Assembly (NCBI RefSeq): GCF_019008365.1
Contig: NZ_JAHHUL010000019.1
Coordinates: 33,473-97,472, forward strand
DNA length: 64,000 nt
Direction of reading: 5' to 3'
Source: Phosphitispora fastidiosa
GTDB lineage: Bacteria; Bacillota; Thermincolia; Thermincolales; UBA2595
The notes below the pieces were generated by a model. The model ran no database searches, was not told where the DNA came from, and saw only the letters and a list, made by a program, of their open reading frames with translations. Both the position numbers and the translations under genes were made by a program. Positions 36,386-44,751 of the stretch are shown here, one piece after another. Numbering within the stretch: the first letter of the stretch is position 1; every line of letters begins with the position of its first letter.

Positions 36386-36769
36386 CGCAGAAACCACCAT
36401 GGTATTGCAGCAGGGTTTCATAATGTTTTTCCTTTGCAGTGCCGCCGTTATGAGTCTTGCTGCAAGGCGGCCGGACGATTATGCATGCAGTCCCCGAGTA
36501 TAATTGAGGAAGGGGTAGATGTGTTCCGGAGGGATGTGTCTGACGTCAGCCGGCCCACGAGCTGTGCGAGTGGCTAGCCGGCTGAGTTGTAGCCATCCCG
36601 GAGGAATATATCTACCCCTTCCTTACTGTGCATTTCGGGGGATGCATCATTCTAACGGCCTTGCAGCTTAGACGCATAGGCGGCAGCACAAAGGAAATCT
36701 TGTATAACACCCCGCTGCAATATAATGGCCATTTCTGTGTCTCCGGCCACTAATTACCAGAAAAGAAAC
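36333..36769. repeat. Large imperfect inverted repeat of 437 bases
   Basis: GTTTCTTTTCTGGTAAT (36333-36349) is the exact reverse complement of 36753-36769. Further inward, segments such as TATTGCAGCAGGG, TTTCCTTTG, TGCCGCC and GCTGCAAGGC on the left have near matches in the same order on the right (GCCTTGCAGC, GGCGGCA, CAAAGGAAA, CCCCGCTGCAATA). So almost the whole 540-base gap between the WecG/TagA and SLH genes can fold into one long hairpin. The 115-base conserved element forms its tip. No real coding frame is seen; the AT-rich 100 bases after it carry a twofold TAGAATTTAATA. Confidence 0.8.
36508..36622 (-). repeat. Palindromic element, full copy (core conserved with 63.1 kb)
   Basis: Outer arms GGAAGGGGTAGAT (36508-36520) and ATCTACCCCTTCC (36610-36622) are perfect. 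The core has GTCTGACGTCAGCCGGC at 36538-36554 and GCCGGCTGAGTTGTAGCC at 36577-36594. Read on the - strand these are CTACAACTCAGCCGGC and GCCGGCTGACGTCAGAC, almost identical to the element at 63.1 kb. Confidence 0.8.
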
Positions 36770-36867
36770 AACCTCCAAAAGCAGGACATTTCTAGGGTGC
36801 GTAGAATTTAATACCCTTAGAATTTAATAATAGTAATCGAAGTAATTAATATTTGGAGGAAGTACAT

Positions 36868-38115
36868 ATGAAAAAAGCGGCAGCAGTTGCATTAATGGTT
36901 GCAGTACTGGTTTCTCTCTTTTATGTACCTGTAACGGCTAACAGGACAGATCACCTTACAGGGAATTTTTATGACCTCACAGATAAAAACGGTGCCAGAC
37001 ACTGGGCATATGAAGAAATGACTGAGCTTATCGCCATGGGGATACTCCAGGGGTATGCAGAAAAGGTTTATGACCGGAATACGGGAAGGTACATAGAGGT
37101 CCAGAAAGCTAAACCTTACCAGGACATTACCAGGGCGGAGTTTGCCAAAATACTCTATGAAGCCCTGAATCTTGAGCCGGTTGACACCAGGGCCCAGTTT
37201 AATGACCAGATTCCCTCCTGGGCGGAAAACGCAGTAAACACCCTATATGCAAATGGGATAGTGATGGGGAATCCGGACGGTACCTTCCGCGCAGGGAAAC
37301 AGATTTCCAGGGCGGAAATCGCAGCCATGCTTGTCAGGGCTGTAACCGATGAGTCGGCTGTCAATGAGAGTGAAGCTGAAGCTGATATTGAAGAGCCGGC
37401 AGTCGATGACAGTGAAGAGCCGGCAGCAAATGACAGTGAAGAGCAGAGTGCAGAAGATAGTGAGCAGCCAGCCAATGTAGATGACAGCGCGACTGATGAC
37501 AGCGCAGCTGTGGATGACAGCGCTGCTGTAGAAGATGCCGCCCCTGCAGAAGAAGAAAGTATTTTCCCTGATGTAACGACCGGGTACTGGGCTTATCCGA
37601 GCATCCAAAAGGCTTCGGAGATGGGTTTGATTACAGGTTTTCCCGATGGCAGGTTTGCCCCCGGGCAGGGCGCCAAACGTGCTGAGGTTATGGCAATGCT
37701 GTACAGGCATCTTATGAATGATAAGTCCGCCGTACCGGATAATAAGACGCTTCTTTCACAGGCCGATGAGGTAAGCAGTGGTATCGAGTCATTGGTGAAT
37801 GACGGTAGTTCTGCAGGTGTGGAAAGTTTGCTGCCATATTTGACAGGGGAGATGGCTGCATACATGGCGGATCCGGAAACCCTGAAGATGATAGATGCCA
37901 TGAAACAGGGAGAGTTTCTCGGCTATCATATAGCCTCACGGGGCCGGGTAGTTAATAAGAGTTCATACTGGGCTGAAGTTGTCTATGACAGTCTGGCCAC
38001 ATTCCAGAAGGACGATATCTCTGTAGAGGCCGATATGCCGATACATTACTACTTGATGAAGACAGGGGATAAATGGCAGGTATATAAGGAGTCCTATGAG
38101 TCTGAAGGCAATTAG
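36868..38115 (+). CDS. SLH-domain surface protein with acidic linker
   Basis: 415 residues from ATG 36868, behind GGAGGAAG. Signal peptide MKKAAAVALMVAVLVSLFYVPVTA. Two SLH modules (about 30-165), an acidic low-complexity linker of about 70 residues built from repeated EEPA, NDSEE and DDSA units, a third SLH module (about 235-285, FPDVTTGYWAYPSIQKASEMGLITGFPDG) and a C-terminal domain of about 120 residues that resembles NTF2-like folds (GEFLGYHIASRGRVVNKSSYWAEVVYD, then YYLMKTGDKWQVYK). A splitting of the SLH triplet by a long linker is unusual. Function beyond wall attachment is unknown. A strong terminator follows. Confidence 0.85.
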   Translation: MKKAAAVALMVAVLVSLFYVPVTANRTDHLTGNFYDLTDKNGARHWAYEEMTELIAMGILQGYAEKVYDRNTGRYIEVQKAKPYQDITRAEFAKILYEALNLEPVDTRAQFNDQIPSWAENAVNTLYANGIVMGNPDGTFRAGKQISRAEIAAMLVRAVTDESAVNESEAEADIEEPAVDDSEEPAANDSEEQSAEDSEQPANVDDSATDDSAAVDDSAAVEDAAPAEEESIFPDVTTGYWAYPSIQKASEMGLITGFPDGRFAPGQGAKRAEVMAMLYRHLMNDKSAVPDNKTLLSQADEVSSGIESLVNDGSSAGVESLLPYLTGEMAAYMADPETLKMIDAMKQGEFLGYHIASRGRVVNKSSYWAEVVYDSLATFQKDDISVEADMPIHYYLMKTGDKWQVYKESYESEGN

Positions 38116-38148
38116 GCTATAATTATTAGTATGGTATTTTCGGAAACT

Positions 38149-38190
38149 AACCGCCTCTAAACCCGAACCGGGTTTGGGGCGGTTGTTTTT
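38149..38190 (+). terminator. Strong terminator after the SLH protein
   Basis: AACCGCC pairs with GGCGGTT and the inner AAACCCG with CGGGTTT around AAC. GTTTTTAT follows. The 230 bases between here and the next promoter are AT-rich and hold only a doubled TTTTTGGTACT (38330-38342). Confidence 0.9.
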
Positions 38191-38425
38191 ATGTTTATGA
38201 GGCGTATTATGCCAGATTATTCCTGCAATATTTCCTTAGGTAACAAACTATTTATTATAAAGACTTGAGTTCTAGAGGAATAAGCTTAATTAATGTCGAA
38301 TAATGACCTGGAATTGAAAATTTTTGGTACTTTTTTGGTACTAATGTAGAAACAAAACCGTATATTACAAAGAGATGTTTCTGACTTGTTTCCCTGACTC
38401 TTCTACCCAATGTTGGAAATATATG

Positions 38426-38454
38426 TTTACAATGTCGCTGCGTTGAGTTATACT
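38426..38454 (+). promoter_or_regulatory. Promoter of the two-gene island
   Basis: TTTACA (38426-38431), 17 bases, TATACT (38449-38454). It lies 47 bases before the first gene of the AT-rich island. Confidence 0.75.
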
Positions 38455-38500
38455 AAAATAGTGATGTAATTTTCTGAAAAGTCAGTGGGAGAGATTCAAG

Positions 38501-40033
38501 TTGGTTGATCAAAGAATACTTAATTCTGATATTTTAGTGATTTCCGACCAAAAGGATGAACAACAGTTTCTGGATTATATAGATGGTGGCATTGATAACA
38601 GAGGGAAACAGAAACTAATAGAATTGTTTAGACTGATGCCGAAGCCAATAACAGTTGTCGTTGAAAATTATTATGTTGACAAGGTGTTTCGGGATTCTTA
38701 TTATAATTATTTTTCCAGTAAACATTTTGATACGTTTAGAAACTGTAAGAGGATTTCTTTTTTTGAGGGAGACAACATAGATTTCGAAGATTTTATTTTA
38801 GTCGAAGGCCATTCTAAGTTGCAGCAAAACTTTATTGGATATACAGTAATTAAACCAATATCACCGGGTAGTATTGGTAGAACTATGGTTGATCCCAAAA
38901 GACTAGCAATACCTAAATGCTTTGTAAGAACAACGACTTTTTCGGCAGTTATTTTAGGGGCGAAATTATATTTGGATTCTTTTCCTTTTTCATCTCAAGA
39001 TACTGAGACAATGACCTGTGCTGAAACAACAGTTTGGAGTATCCTGGAGTATTTTGGTACAAGATATCCAGATTACAAAATAATTTACCCTAGTAACATA
39101 ATAGAAGTATTAGGTAAACAGTCTTATGAACGAATCTTGCCATCCAAAGGCTTAAGTTACTCCCAAATCTCAGCCTTAATAAAGGACTTTGGTTTTTCGC
39201 CGAGGATATACGTTGATAATGCTTTTCCAGTAAACGATTTCAAAAGAATATTTCATTATTACATTGAGTCGGGTTTACCTATTGCGGTAGTAATAAAAGG
39301 TTTTGAAAATGGCAGAGAGATTCGTCATGCAGTTGTTTGTATAGGACATTCGAATCAAACAAAAAACGTCTCAAGTATTAAAATAAATGATTTAGATATA
39401 ATAAATTCGGCTGATTTATATGACGATTACGTAATAATGGATGACAATCAGATTCCATTTAAAGTCCAAAACTACTCCAATTTATCTGTATTTAATAACA
39501 CCAACGTTGAAGGTATTATAGTTCCCTTATACAAAAGGATTTTTTTAGAGGCAGGGGATGCTTCTACTATTATATATAATACATTACTTAACTCTGGATA
39601 CGGTATAAAGAAATCTTTGCAATCCTACGATAATGGAGGTGAAAACTATTCCGAGAATAATCCGTTAGTTGTTAGGATATTTCTTACTTCTTCCAGATCC
39701 TATAAAAATTTCCGGGCGATTAATTGTAGTGAACAGGAATTGGCAAAGGTTTATTCGCACTTACCGCTACCTAAATTTATTTGGGTTGCTGAAATTTCCT
39801 TAAATAGCCTATTTAAGCAGGGGCAGATTTTTGGAGAAATTATCATTGATGCAACTGCTTCCAGATATTCACATGCTAATAGTCTGGTAGCGATTCACTA
39901 TCCGGGATATCTTGGATATAGATTGCCTGACGAGCCGCTAAATAAAATTTTTGATATGATGGCATTCTACTCTAAGGAGTTTTCAAATACTTATCCCATG
40001 TATAATATGAATTTGATAATAGGAGGTCAATAA
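38501..40033 (+). CDS. Unknown protein with a possible papain-like cysteine peptidase core
   Basis: 510 residues from TTG 38501, with GGGAGAG at 38487-38493. AT-rich, no signal peptide and no membrane helix, so cytoplasmic. About 150 N-terminal residues precede a segment GYTVIKPISPGSIGRT. Then come Cys173 in TMTCAETTVWSILEYFG, at the start of a helix, His276 in REIRHAVVCIGH before a strand, and Asp314/Asp315/Asn316 in YVIMDDNQIPF. Cys-helix, His-strand and Asp/Asn in this order are the marks of papain-fold (C39, transglutaminase-like) enzymes. About 190 residues follow with no recognised domain. I cannot name the family. A 63-residue gene is coupled directly behind it. Confidence 0.55.
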   Translation: MVDQRILNSDILVISDQKDEQQFLDYIDGGIDNRGKQKLIELFRLMPKPITVVVENYYVDKVFRDSYYNYFSSKHFDTFRNCKRISFFEGDNIDFEDFILVEGHSKLQQNFIGYTVIKPISPGSIGRTMVDPKRLAIPKCFVRTTTFSAVILGAKLYLDSFPFSSQDTETMTCAETTVWSILEYFGTRYPDYKIIYPSNIIEVLGKQSYERILPSKGLSYSQISALIKDFGFSPRIYVDNAFPVNDFKRIFHYYIESGLPIAVVIKGFENGREIRHAVVCIGHSNQTKNVSSIKINDLDIINSADLYDDYVIMDDNQIPFKVQNYSNLSVFNNTNVEGIIVPLYKRIFLEAGDASTIIYNTLLNSGYGIKKSLQSYDNGGENYSENNPLVVRIFLTSSRSYKNFRAINCSEQELAKVYSHLPLPKFIWVAEISLNSLFKQGQIFGEIIIDATASRYSHANSLVAIHYPGYLGYRLPDEPLNKIFDMMAFYSKEFSNTYPMYNMNLIIGGQ

Positions 40034-40034
40034 T

Positions 40035-40226
40035 ATGATCAAAAAGACGCCTAAGTTTAAAGATATAAAATTTGAAAAAAGTGAAACTTATAGCTTTACG
40101 TCCCAAGAAAGAGACAGACATGTGGAAGAAATTCTTGAAGAAACAAAAAAGGGCATTCAATTAAACGAAATGCGTGAGATTAAAAGTCGCGATTTTGCTT
40201 CTAAGGTAATTATTAATAATGTCTAG
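40035..40226 (+). CDS. Small partner protein of the cysteine peptidase-like gene
   Basis: 63 residues; ATG 40035 comes one base after the previous stop, with AGGAGG at 40021-40026. The protein is charged and probably helical (about residues 22-50, SQERDRHVEEILEETKKGIQLNEM), with a basic N-terminus. Tight coupling, small size and a shared terminator point to a protein that works with the larger one: an inhibitor, substrate or immunity partner are options. No homology is recognised. Confidence 0.6.
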   Translation: MIKKTPKFKDIKFEKSETYSFTSQERDRHVEEILEETKKGIQLNEMREIKSRDFASKVIINNV

Positions 40227-40239
40227 TAGACATTATTAA
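40213..40239 (+). terminator. Palindrome across the stop codon of the small partner
   Basis: TTAATAATGTCTA (40213-40225) and TAGACATTATTAA (40227-40239) are perfect 13-base arms around one base. The stop codon TAG is in the centre. AAATAAAAT follows, so it may end transcripts from the - strand better than from the + strand. Confidence 0.55.
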
Positions 40240-40256
40240 ATAAAATTGGTGTAGCA

Positions 40257-40288
40257 AAGAGCAGTTAGTTGACTGCTCTTCTTTATTT
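40257..40288 (+). terminator. Terminator of the two-gene island
   Basis: AAGAGCAGT pairs with ACTGCTCTT around six or so bases, followed by CTTTATTT. Confidence 0.75.
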
Positions 40289-40320
40289 GCGGTTGACAGC
40301 CGGGCCCTGACTGTTGCCAC

Positions 40321-40349
40321 TTGTTAAACCTATTTCTAACTGATAAAAT
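40321..40349 (+). promoter_or_regulatory. Promoter of the epimerase-MurJ operon
   Basis: TTGTTA (40321-40326), 17 bases, TAAAAT (40344-40349). Confidence 0.55.
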
Positions 40350-40391
40350 ATAGTAATAGGGGAGATGAGACCCTGAGAAAGGATGAAGACC

Positions 40392-41321
40392 TTGAAAGTG
40401 CTGGTCACAGGCGGGGCCGGTTTTATTGGTTCCCATACGGTGGATAAATTGATTAGCGATGGGGCAGATGTTGTGGTGCTTGATAATCTGTCAACCGGAG
40501 CAAAAGAAAATCTTCATCCCCGGGCTGAGCTTGTTACCATGGATATTGCCTCAGAAAAGGTCTCTGAGGTTTTTCAGCGCCACAGGCCTGAATATGTCAT
40601 TCACCTGGCTGCACAGGTAAGTGTCCCCGGGTCTCTCGACAATCCGGTGAAAGATTGTCTGATAAATGCGGCCGGTTCAGTAAATATCCTGGAAAACTGC
40701 AGGACCTACGGGGTGAAGAAGGTGGTATATGCATCATCTGCAGCTGTGTACGGGAATCCGCCGGGCATTACCGTTTCCGAAACAGATCCCCTGATACCTA
40801 TGTCCTTTTATGGAATTTCCAAACTGACTCCTGAATATTATCTGAGGGTATTTGGCAGGCTATATGGACTTAAATATACAGTGCTTCGTTATGCCAATGT
40901 GTTTGGACCCAGGCAGGGGGCCTCAGGTGAGGGCGGCGTTGTCTCCATATTTGCAGGCGGGCTGTTTAGTGGTGAAAAACTTTGTATTCACGGTGACGGG
41001 GAGCAGACCAGGGATTTTATTTATGTGGGTGATATTGCCCAGGCTAATGTTAAGGCCCTGAGCAGGGGAGACGGGTTAACCCTAAATGTGGGTACCGGAC
41101 TGCGGGTCTCGGTTAATAAGCTGTACGACACGATGTCAGGAATAGCCGGGGTTGCTTCCGCTCCTGTCTATAGCGCTGAGCGTGAAGGCGACATCAGGCA
41201 TATGTGCATGGATATTAAGAATACGGTTGCGGCCCTGGAATGGCAGCCGCAGTTTTCACTTGAAGAGGGTCTGCGAAGGACACTGGCTTTTTGGAGACCG
41301 GACAGCATGGGCAGGGGGTAG
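40392..41321 (+). CDS. NAD-dependent nucleotide-sugar epimerase/dehydratase
   Basis: 309 residues from TTG 40392, giving MKVLVTGGAGFIGSHTV; AAGG at 40379-40382 serves as ribosome site. ATG 40383 in frame is the alternative. NAD-binding motif TGGAGFIG, LAAQVSVPGSLDNPVKD, ASSAAVYGNPP and the catalytic Tyr140/Lys144 in FYGISKLTPEYYLR, then RYANVFGPRQGASGEGGVVSIF. The pattern fits UDP-glucose or UDP-GlcNAc 4-epimerases of the short archaeal/bacterial type. It leads an operon with a glycosyltransferase and MurJ. Confidence 0.88.
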   Translation: MKVLVTGGAGFIGSHTVDKLISDGADVVVLDNLSTGAKENLHPRAELVTMDIASEKVSEVFQRHRPEYVIHLAAQVSVPGSLDNPVKDCLINAAGSVNILENCRTYGVKKVVYASSAAVYGNPPGITVSETDPLIPMSFYGISKLTPEYYLRVFGRLYGLKYTVLRYANVFGPRQGASGEGGVVSIFAGGLFSGEKLCIHGDGEQTRDFIYVGDIAQANVKALSRGDGLTLNVGTGLRVSVNKLYDTMSGIAGVASAPVYSAEREGDIRHMCMDIKNTVAALEWQPQFSLEEGLRRTLAFWRPDSMGRG

Positions 41322-41325
41322 GCAG

Positions 41326-42468
41326 ATGGGGCGGACTAAGGTACTGCATATAATCGGTGGTGGTGAGTTCGGAGGTGCGGAACAGCACCTGCTCACCCTG
41401 ATGAGGCACGTAAATCCTGCAGAATTTGAGCTGCATGCCGCCTGCTTTTTTTCGGGGCCTCTGGCGCCACTGGTTGTAAATGAGGGTTTTCCGGCTCATG
41501 TTTTTCCGATGCAGAGCAAATTTGATCTGTCGCCTATCAATGAGATAGCCTCTCTAATTAGAAGGGAGGGCTTTTCTATTGTACATACCCACGGGGTCCG
41601 CGCTAATCTGATTGGGCGCCTGGCAGCCAGACGTGCCGGGGTCAGCCGGGTGGTGACAACTGTCCACAGTGTCCTGCACTTTGATTACCCAAGGCGTTTG
41701 GACAGGTTTGTGAACACGTTGTGTGAAAACCTTACCAGGCGGTTTACATCCAGGTTTATTGCGGTTAGTGAAATGCTCCGGGAACAACTGGTAAGGGAAG
41801 GTATTCCGGGGGACAGGATTACAACTGTGTATAATGGGCTGGAACTCGGCCAATACAATCCTCTGTTGTCAGGCCAAACAGTAAGGGAAGAACTGGGCTT
41901 GAGTCCGGACCAGACAGTTGCGGGTATTATTGCCAGGCTGCACCCGGTAAAAGGGCATGACAGCCTCCTGGAAGCCATGGCGAGGGTGGCCCCGGATTTT
42001 CCGGATCTGGCGCTGTTAGTTGTGGGTTCCGGGTTAGAGCGCCAGAGGCTTGAACAGGCAGCCGAAGGGCTGGGAATTAAGGATAAAGTGATATTTACCG
42101 GGTTTCGCTCAGATGTTCCTGAAGTTATTGCGGCCCTGGATTTTCTGGTATTGTCGTCTCAATCTGAAGGCTTGGGACTTATTGTCATGGAGGCTATGGC
42201 AATGCAGAAACCGGTCTTGGCAACCCGGGTCGGGGGCATTCCTGAGGTGGTCACCTCAGGGCAGGACGGGCTCTTGGTTCCTCCCGGAGACTCCGAGGCC
42301 CTGGCCCAGGGCATCAAGACCCTGGTCGGGAACAGAGAACTGGCATCACAGTTAGCTGCCGCAGCCAGGCTTACCATTGAGGCGAAATTTACGGCTGAAA
42401 AAATGGGCGCAGATACAGCAGCCCTTTACCAGAAAATGACTGAGACTGGAAGCGGGCTGAATATATGA
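41326..42468 (+). CDS. Family 4 glycosyltransferase
   Basis: 380 residues from ATG 41326, five bases after the epimerase stop and behind a G-rich ribosome site. VLHIIGGGEFGGAEQHLLTLMRHV, IVHTHGVRANLIGRLAARRAG, IAVSEMLREQLVREGI, TVYNGLELGQYNPL, AGIIARLHPVKGHDSLLEAMARV and SSQSEGLGLIVMEAMAMQKPVLATRVGGIPEVV give a complete GT-B enzyme with both donor-site Glu residues. It overlaps murJ by four bases, so its glycan may be a lipid-linked one flipped or built with that system. Confidence 0.92.
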   Translation: MGRTKVLHIIGGGEFGGAEQHLLTLMRHVNPAEFELHAACFFSGPLAPLVVNEGFPAHVFPMQSKFDLSPINEIASLIRREGFSIVHTHGVRANLIGRLAARRAGVSRVVTTVHSVLHFDYPRRLDRFVNTLCENLTRRFTSRFIAVSEMLREQLVREGIPGDRITTVYNGLELGQYNPLLSGQTVREELGLSPDQTVAGIIARLHPVKGHDSLLEAMARVAPDFPDLALLVVGSGLERQRLEQAAEGLGIKDKVIFTGFRSDVPEVIAALDFLVLSSQSEGLGLIVMEAMAMQKPVLATRVGGIPEVVTSGQDGLLVPPGDSEALAQGIKTLVGNRELASQLAAAARLTIEAKFTAEKMGADTAALYQKMTETGSGLNI

Positions 42469-44033
42469 TTACAGGGAAGTCGATAGCAAAGGGAGCTTTG
42501 GTAGTGATGGCAGCAACACTGTTGAGCCGTCTGTTCGGGTTCTTCAGGGAGATGGTTATTGCTAATCACTTCGGTCTTACCTGGGAGACTGATGCTTATC
42601 TGGTAGCTTTTGCTGTTCCCAGTGGCATAGCCATGGCAATTTCTGCCGGGACCAGTGCGGGATTTATTCCGGTTTTGAACAGTTATCTGGTCCAGGATAA
42701 AAGAGATGATGCCAACAAAATTGCCAGTACTCTGATAAATGTGCTAGCTGTAATTCTGTTGTTGTTGGTTGCAGCAGCGATGGCATATGCCCCTCTGTTG
42801 GTGAAATTGCTGGCCCCCGGTTTTGAGGGTGAAAGTATCCCTCTGACGGCAGAAATGATTAGGATCATGTTTCCGGCGCTAATTTTTGTCAGCCTGATGG
42901 GTGTTGCCTCAGGGTTTCTTAATTCCCACCAGCATTTTCTTTTTCCGGCGCTGGGACCAATGATAACAAGTGTGGTAATTATAGCTTCGGCTGTTATTTT
43001 AGGCCCGGTTATGGGTATCAGGGGACTGGCCGTGGGAACCATGGCCGGGTTTGCCTGCCAGTTTCTGCTGCAGGTTCCGGTAATGTATAAGAAGGGTTTT
43101 CGTTACCGGCTGGAATTTGCTCTTGACCATCCCGGAGTAGTCAGAGTCTTTAAACTGATGCTTCCGGTTCTGGCAGCCTCAATGGCTCCTTCGTTAATAT
43201 TGATGGTTGAGCGCGGTCTGGCTTCAGGACTTGATACAGGCAGTATTTCTGCTTTGAACTATGCCTTCAGGCTGATGCAGCTGCCCCTGGGATTGTTTCT
43301 GATGGCGGTTAGTGTGCCGCTTTTTCCTGCTTTGTCAGCCTTTGCAGCCCAAAACAGGCTGGACAGGCTCAGGGAAACACTGGTCAAGGGTGTGAAAGTC
43401 CTATCCCTGATTATGCTGCCAGCCTGTGCCGGCTTGATAGCGTTAAGTGTTCCAATAGTAAGGCTGCTTTTTGAACGGGGGGCCTTTGATGCCGGTGACA
43501 CAGTGCCGACTGCATATGCACTGTCACTGTATGCTCTTGCTCTGCTGCCTTTTTCAGTCAGGGATATCTTCCGGAGGGGTTTTTATTCACTGCAGAATAC
43601 GCTTATCCCTGTTATCATTACTGTAGTTGCATTTATCTTGAATGTGGCGTTGGATTTTCTACTGGTCAGATTCATGGGTCTTGGAGGCCTGGCCTTGGGT
43701 GCGGTCCTTACTGCCCTGGCTGAGGCAGCAGCTCTCTACATCCTCCTGTCAGGCAAGCTAGGAGAACTGCAGGGCAAAAGCCTTGCTGTCCTGCTGGTTA
43801 AACTGGCAGCAGCATCAGCTGTCATGGGTGTTTTAACGTATTTTTGCAGTGGTATTATAGGTTTAAGGGTTGACATAACTACAGGAGTGGGGAGAATGAT
43901 TCAGGTAGGGAGTTCGGTAGTTTGCGGGCTTTTGGTCTATATTGCTGCATTGGTGATCCTGAAAGTACCGGAAATAAGGGAAGCTATGGATATACTCAGA
44001 GGAATGTATAAAAAGGTCAGGGGGCAGGCATGA
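42465..44033 (+). CDS. murJ: MurJ-type lipid II flippase
   Basis: 522 residues with about 14 membrane helices, the MurJ/MviN length. IAKGALVVMAATLLSRLFGFFREMVIANHFG is the typical N-terminus, with the conserved Arg of the central cavity. EGESIPLTAEMIRIMFPALIFVSLMGVASGFLNSHQHFLFPALGP, LPLGLFLMAVSVPLFPALS and FYSLQNTLIPVIIT follow. MurJ moves lipid II across the membrane for wall synthesis; some paralogues move other lipid-linked glycans. Being in one operon with a glycosyltransferase leaves both options open. Confidence 0.92.
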   Translation: MITGKSIAKGALVVMAATLLSRLFGFFREMVIANHFGLTWETDAYLVAFAVPSGIAMAISAGTSAGFIPVLNSYLVQDKRDDANKIASTLINVLAVILLLLVAAAMAYAPLLVKLLAPGFEGESIPLTAEMIRIMFPALIFVSLMGVASGFLNSHQHFLFPALGPMITSVVIIASAVILGPVMGIRGLAVGTMAGFACQFLLQVPVMYKKGFRYRLEFALDHPGVVRVFKLMLPVLAASMAPSLILMVERGLASGLDTGSISALNYAFRLMQLPLGLFLMAVSVPLFPALSAFAAQNRLDRLRETLVKGVKVLSLIMLPACAGLIALSVPIVRLLFERGAFDAGDTVPTAYALSLYALALLPFSVRDIFRRGFYSLQNTLIPVIITVVAFILNVALDFLLVRFMGLGGLALGAVLTALAEAAALYILLSGKLGELQGKSLAVLLVKLAAASAVMGVLTYFCSGIIGLRVDITTGVGRMIQVGSSVVCGLLVYIAALVILKVPEIREAMDILRGMYKKVRGQA

Positions 44034-44125
44034 CCTGATCATTACCATTAGAGGATATTATTTTTAAATGTAGAATTAATAATATAAATCTATTTATCAA
44101 TTTAAATTGTCTGGAGGTTGCGTCT

Positions 44126-44548
44126 GTGCTTGATATCAAAGAAATTCAGGAAATTTTGCCCCACCGTTATCCGTTTTTGCTTGTGGACAGAATACTGGAA
44201 ACGAACGACAATAAAATTGTGGGGCTTAAAAATGTCAGCGCCAACGAATCTTTTTTTCAGGGGCACTTTCCCGGTTATCCGGTCATGCCCGGAGTGCTAA
44301 TTATTGAGGCCATGGCCCAGGTGGGAGCGGTATGGATACTGAGCAAACCGGAGTATAAAGGGAAGGTGGCGTTCTTTGCGGGTATTGATAATGCCAGGTT
44401 CCGCCGCCAGGTCATTCCGGGGGACAGGCTTATTATTGAGGTAGAGGTTATTAAGCTGCGGGGGAAAATCGGAAAAGCAAAAGCAAGGGCTGTGGTTGAA
44501 GATGAGTTGGCAGCAGAGGCGGAGTTTATGTTCGCCATAGGCCAGTAA
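44126..44548 (+). CDS. fabZ: 3-hydroxyacyl-ACP dehydratase FabZ
   Basis: 140 residues from GTG 44126, with GGAGG at 44113-44117. [19 protein letters not shown] is the standard start, and His47 ([12 protein letters not shown]) and Glu61 (EAMAQVGA) are the catalytic pair. The last strand is reached with [15 protein letters not shown]. It dehydrates 3-hydroxyacyl-ACP in fatty acid elongation, for membrane lipids. Its presence among envelope genes is common. Confidence 0.96.
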   Translation: MLDIKEIQEILPHRYPFLLVDRILETNDNKIVGLKNVSANESFFQGHFPGYPVMPGVLIIEAMAQVGAVWILSKPEYKGKVAFFAGIDNARFRRQVIPGDRLIIEVEVIKLRGKIGKAKARAVVEDELAAEAEFMFAIGQ

Positions 44549-44584
44549 TTTAGTATGCCGGAAGACAAAATTTTGTTTTTTTTG

Positions 44585-44613
44585 GTGACATCTGCAATGA
44601 CTTATGATAAAAT
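44585..44613 (+). promoter_or_regulatory. Promoter of the WecA/TagO-type gene
   Basis: GTGACA (44585-44590), 17 bases, TAAAAT (44608-44613). The 130-base leader after it contains TCCCG/CGGGA nested in ACAAGG/CCTTGT (44625-44695), a possible leader hairpin. Confidence 0.6.
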
Positions 44614-44751
44614 TTTTAATTAGGGGACAAGGATTTATGATTTTTTACAGAATTCCCGCATAAAAATAGACGGGACATCACCTTGTCTGTTTGCTTTGTG
44701 GTTTTGGACAAATAGAGAGATAAACAAACTGTACCGGAGAGGAGACTCATA

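Noticed and set aside
36377..36577. Open frame of 66 codons inside the large inverted repeat
   Set aside because: It has no ribosome site and runs through the palindromic element, whose sequence is explained by pairing, not by coding.
44625..44695. Leader hairpin before the WecA/TagO-type gene considered as a riboswitch
   Set aside because: No known aptamer core was recognised; only nested short stems are visible.
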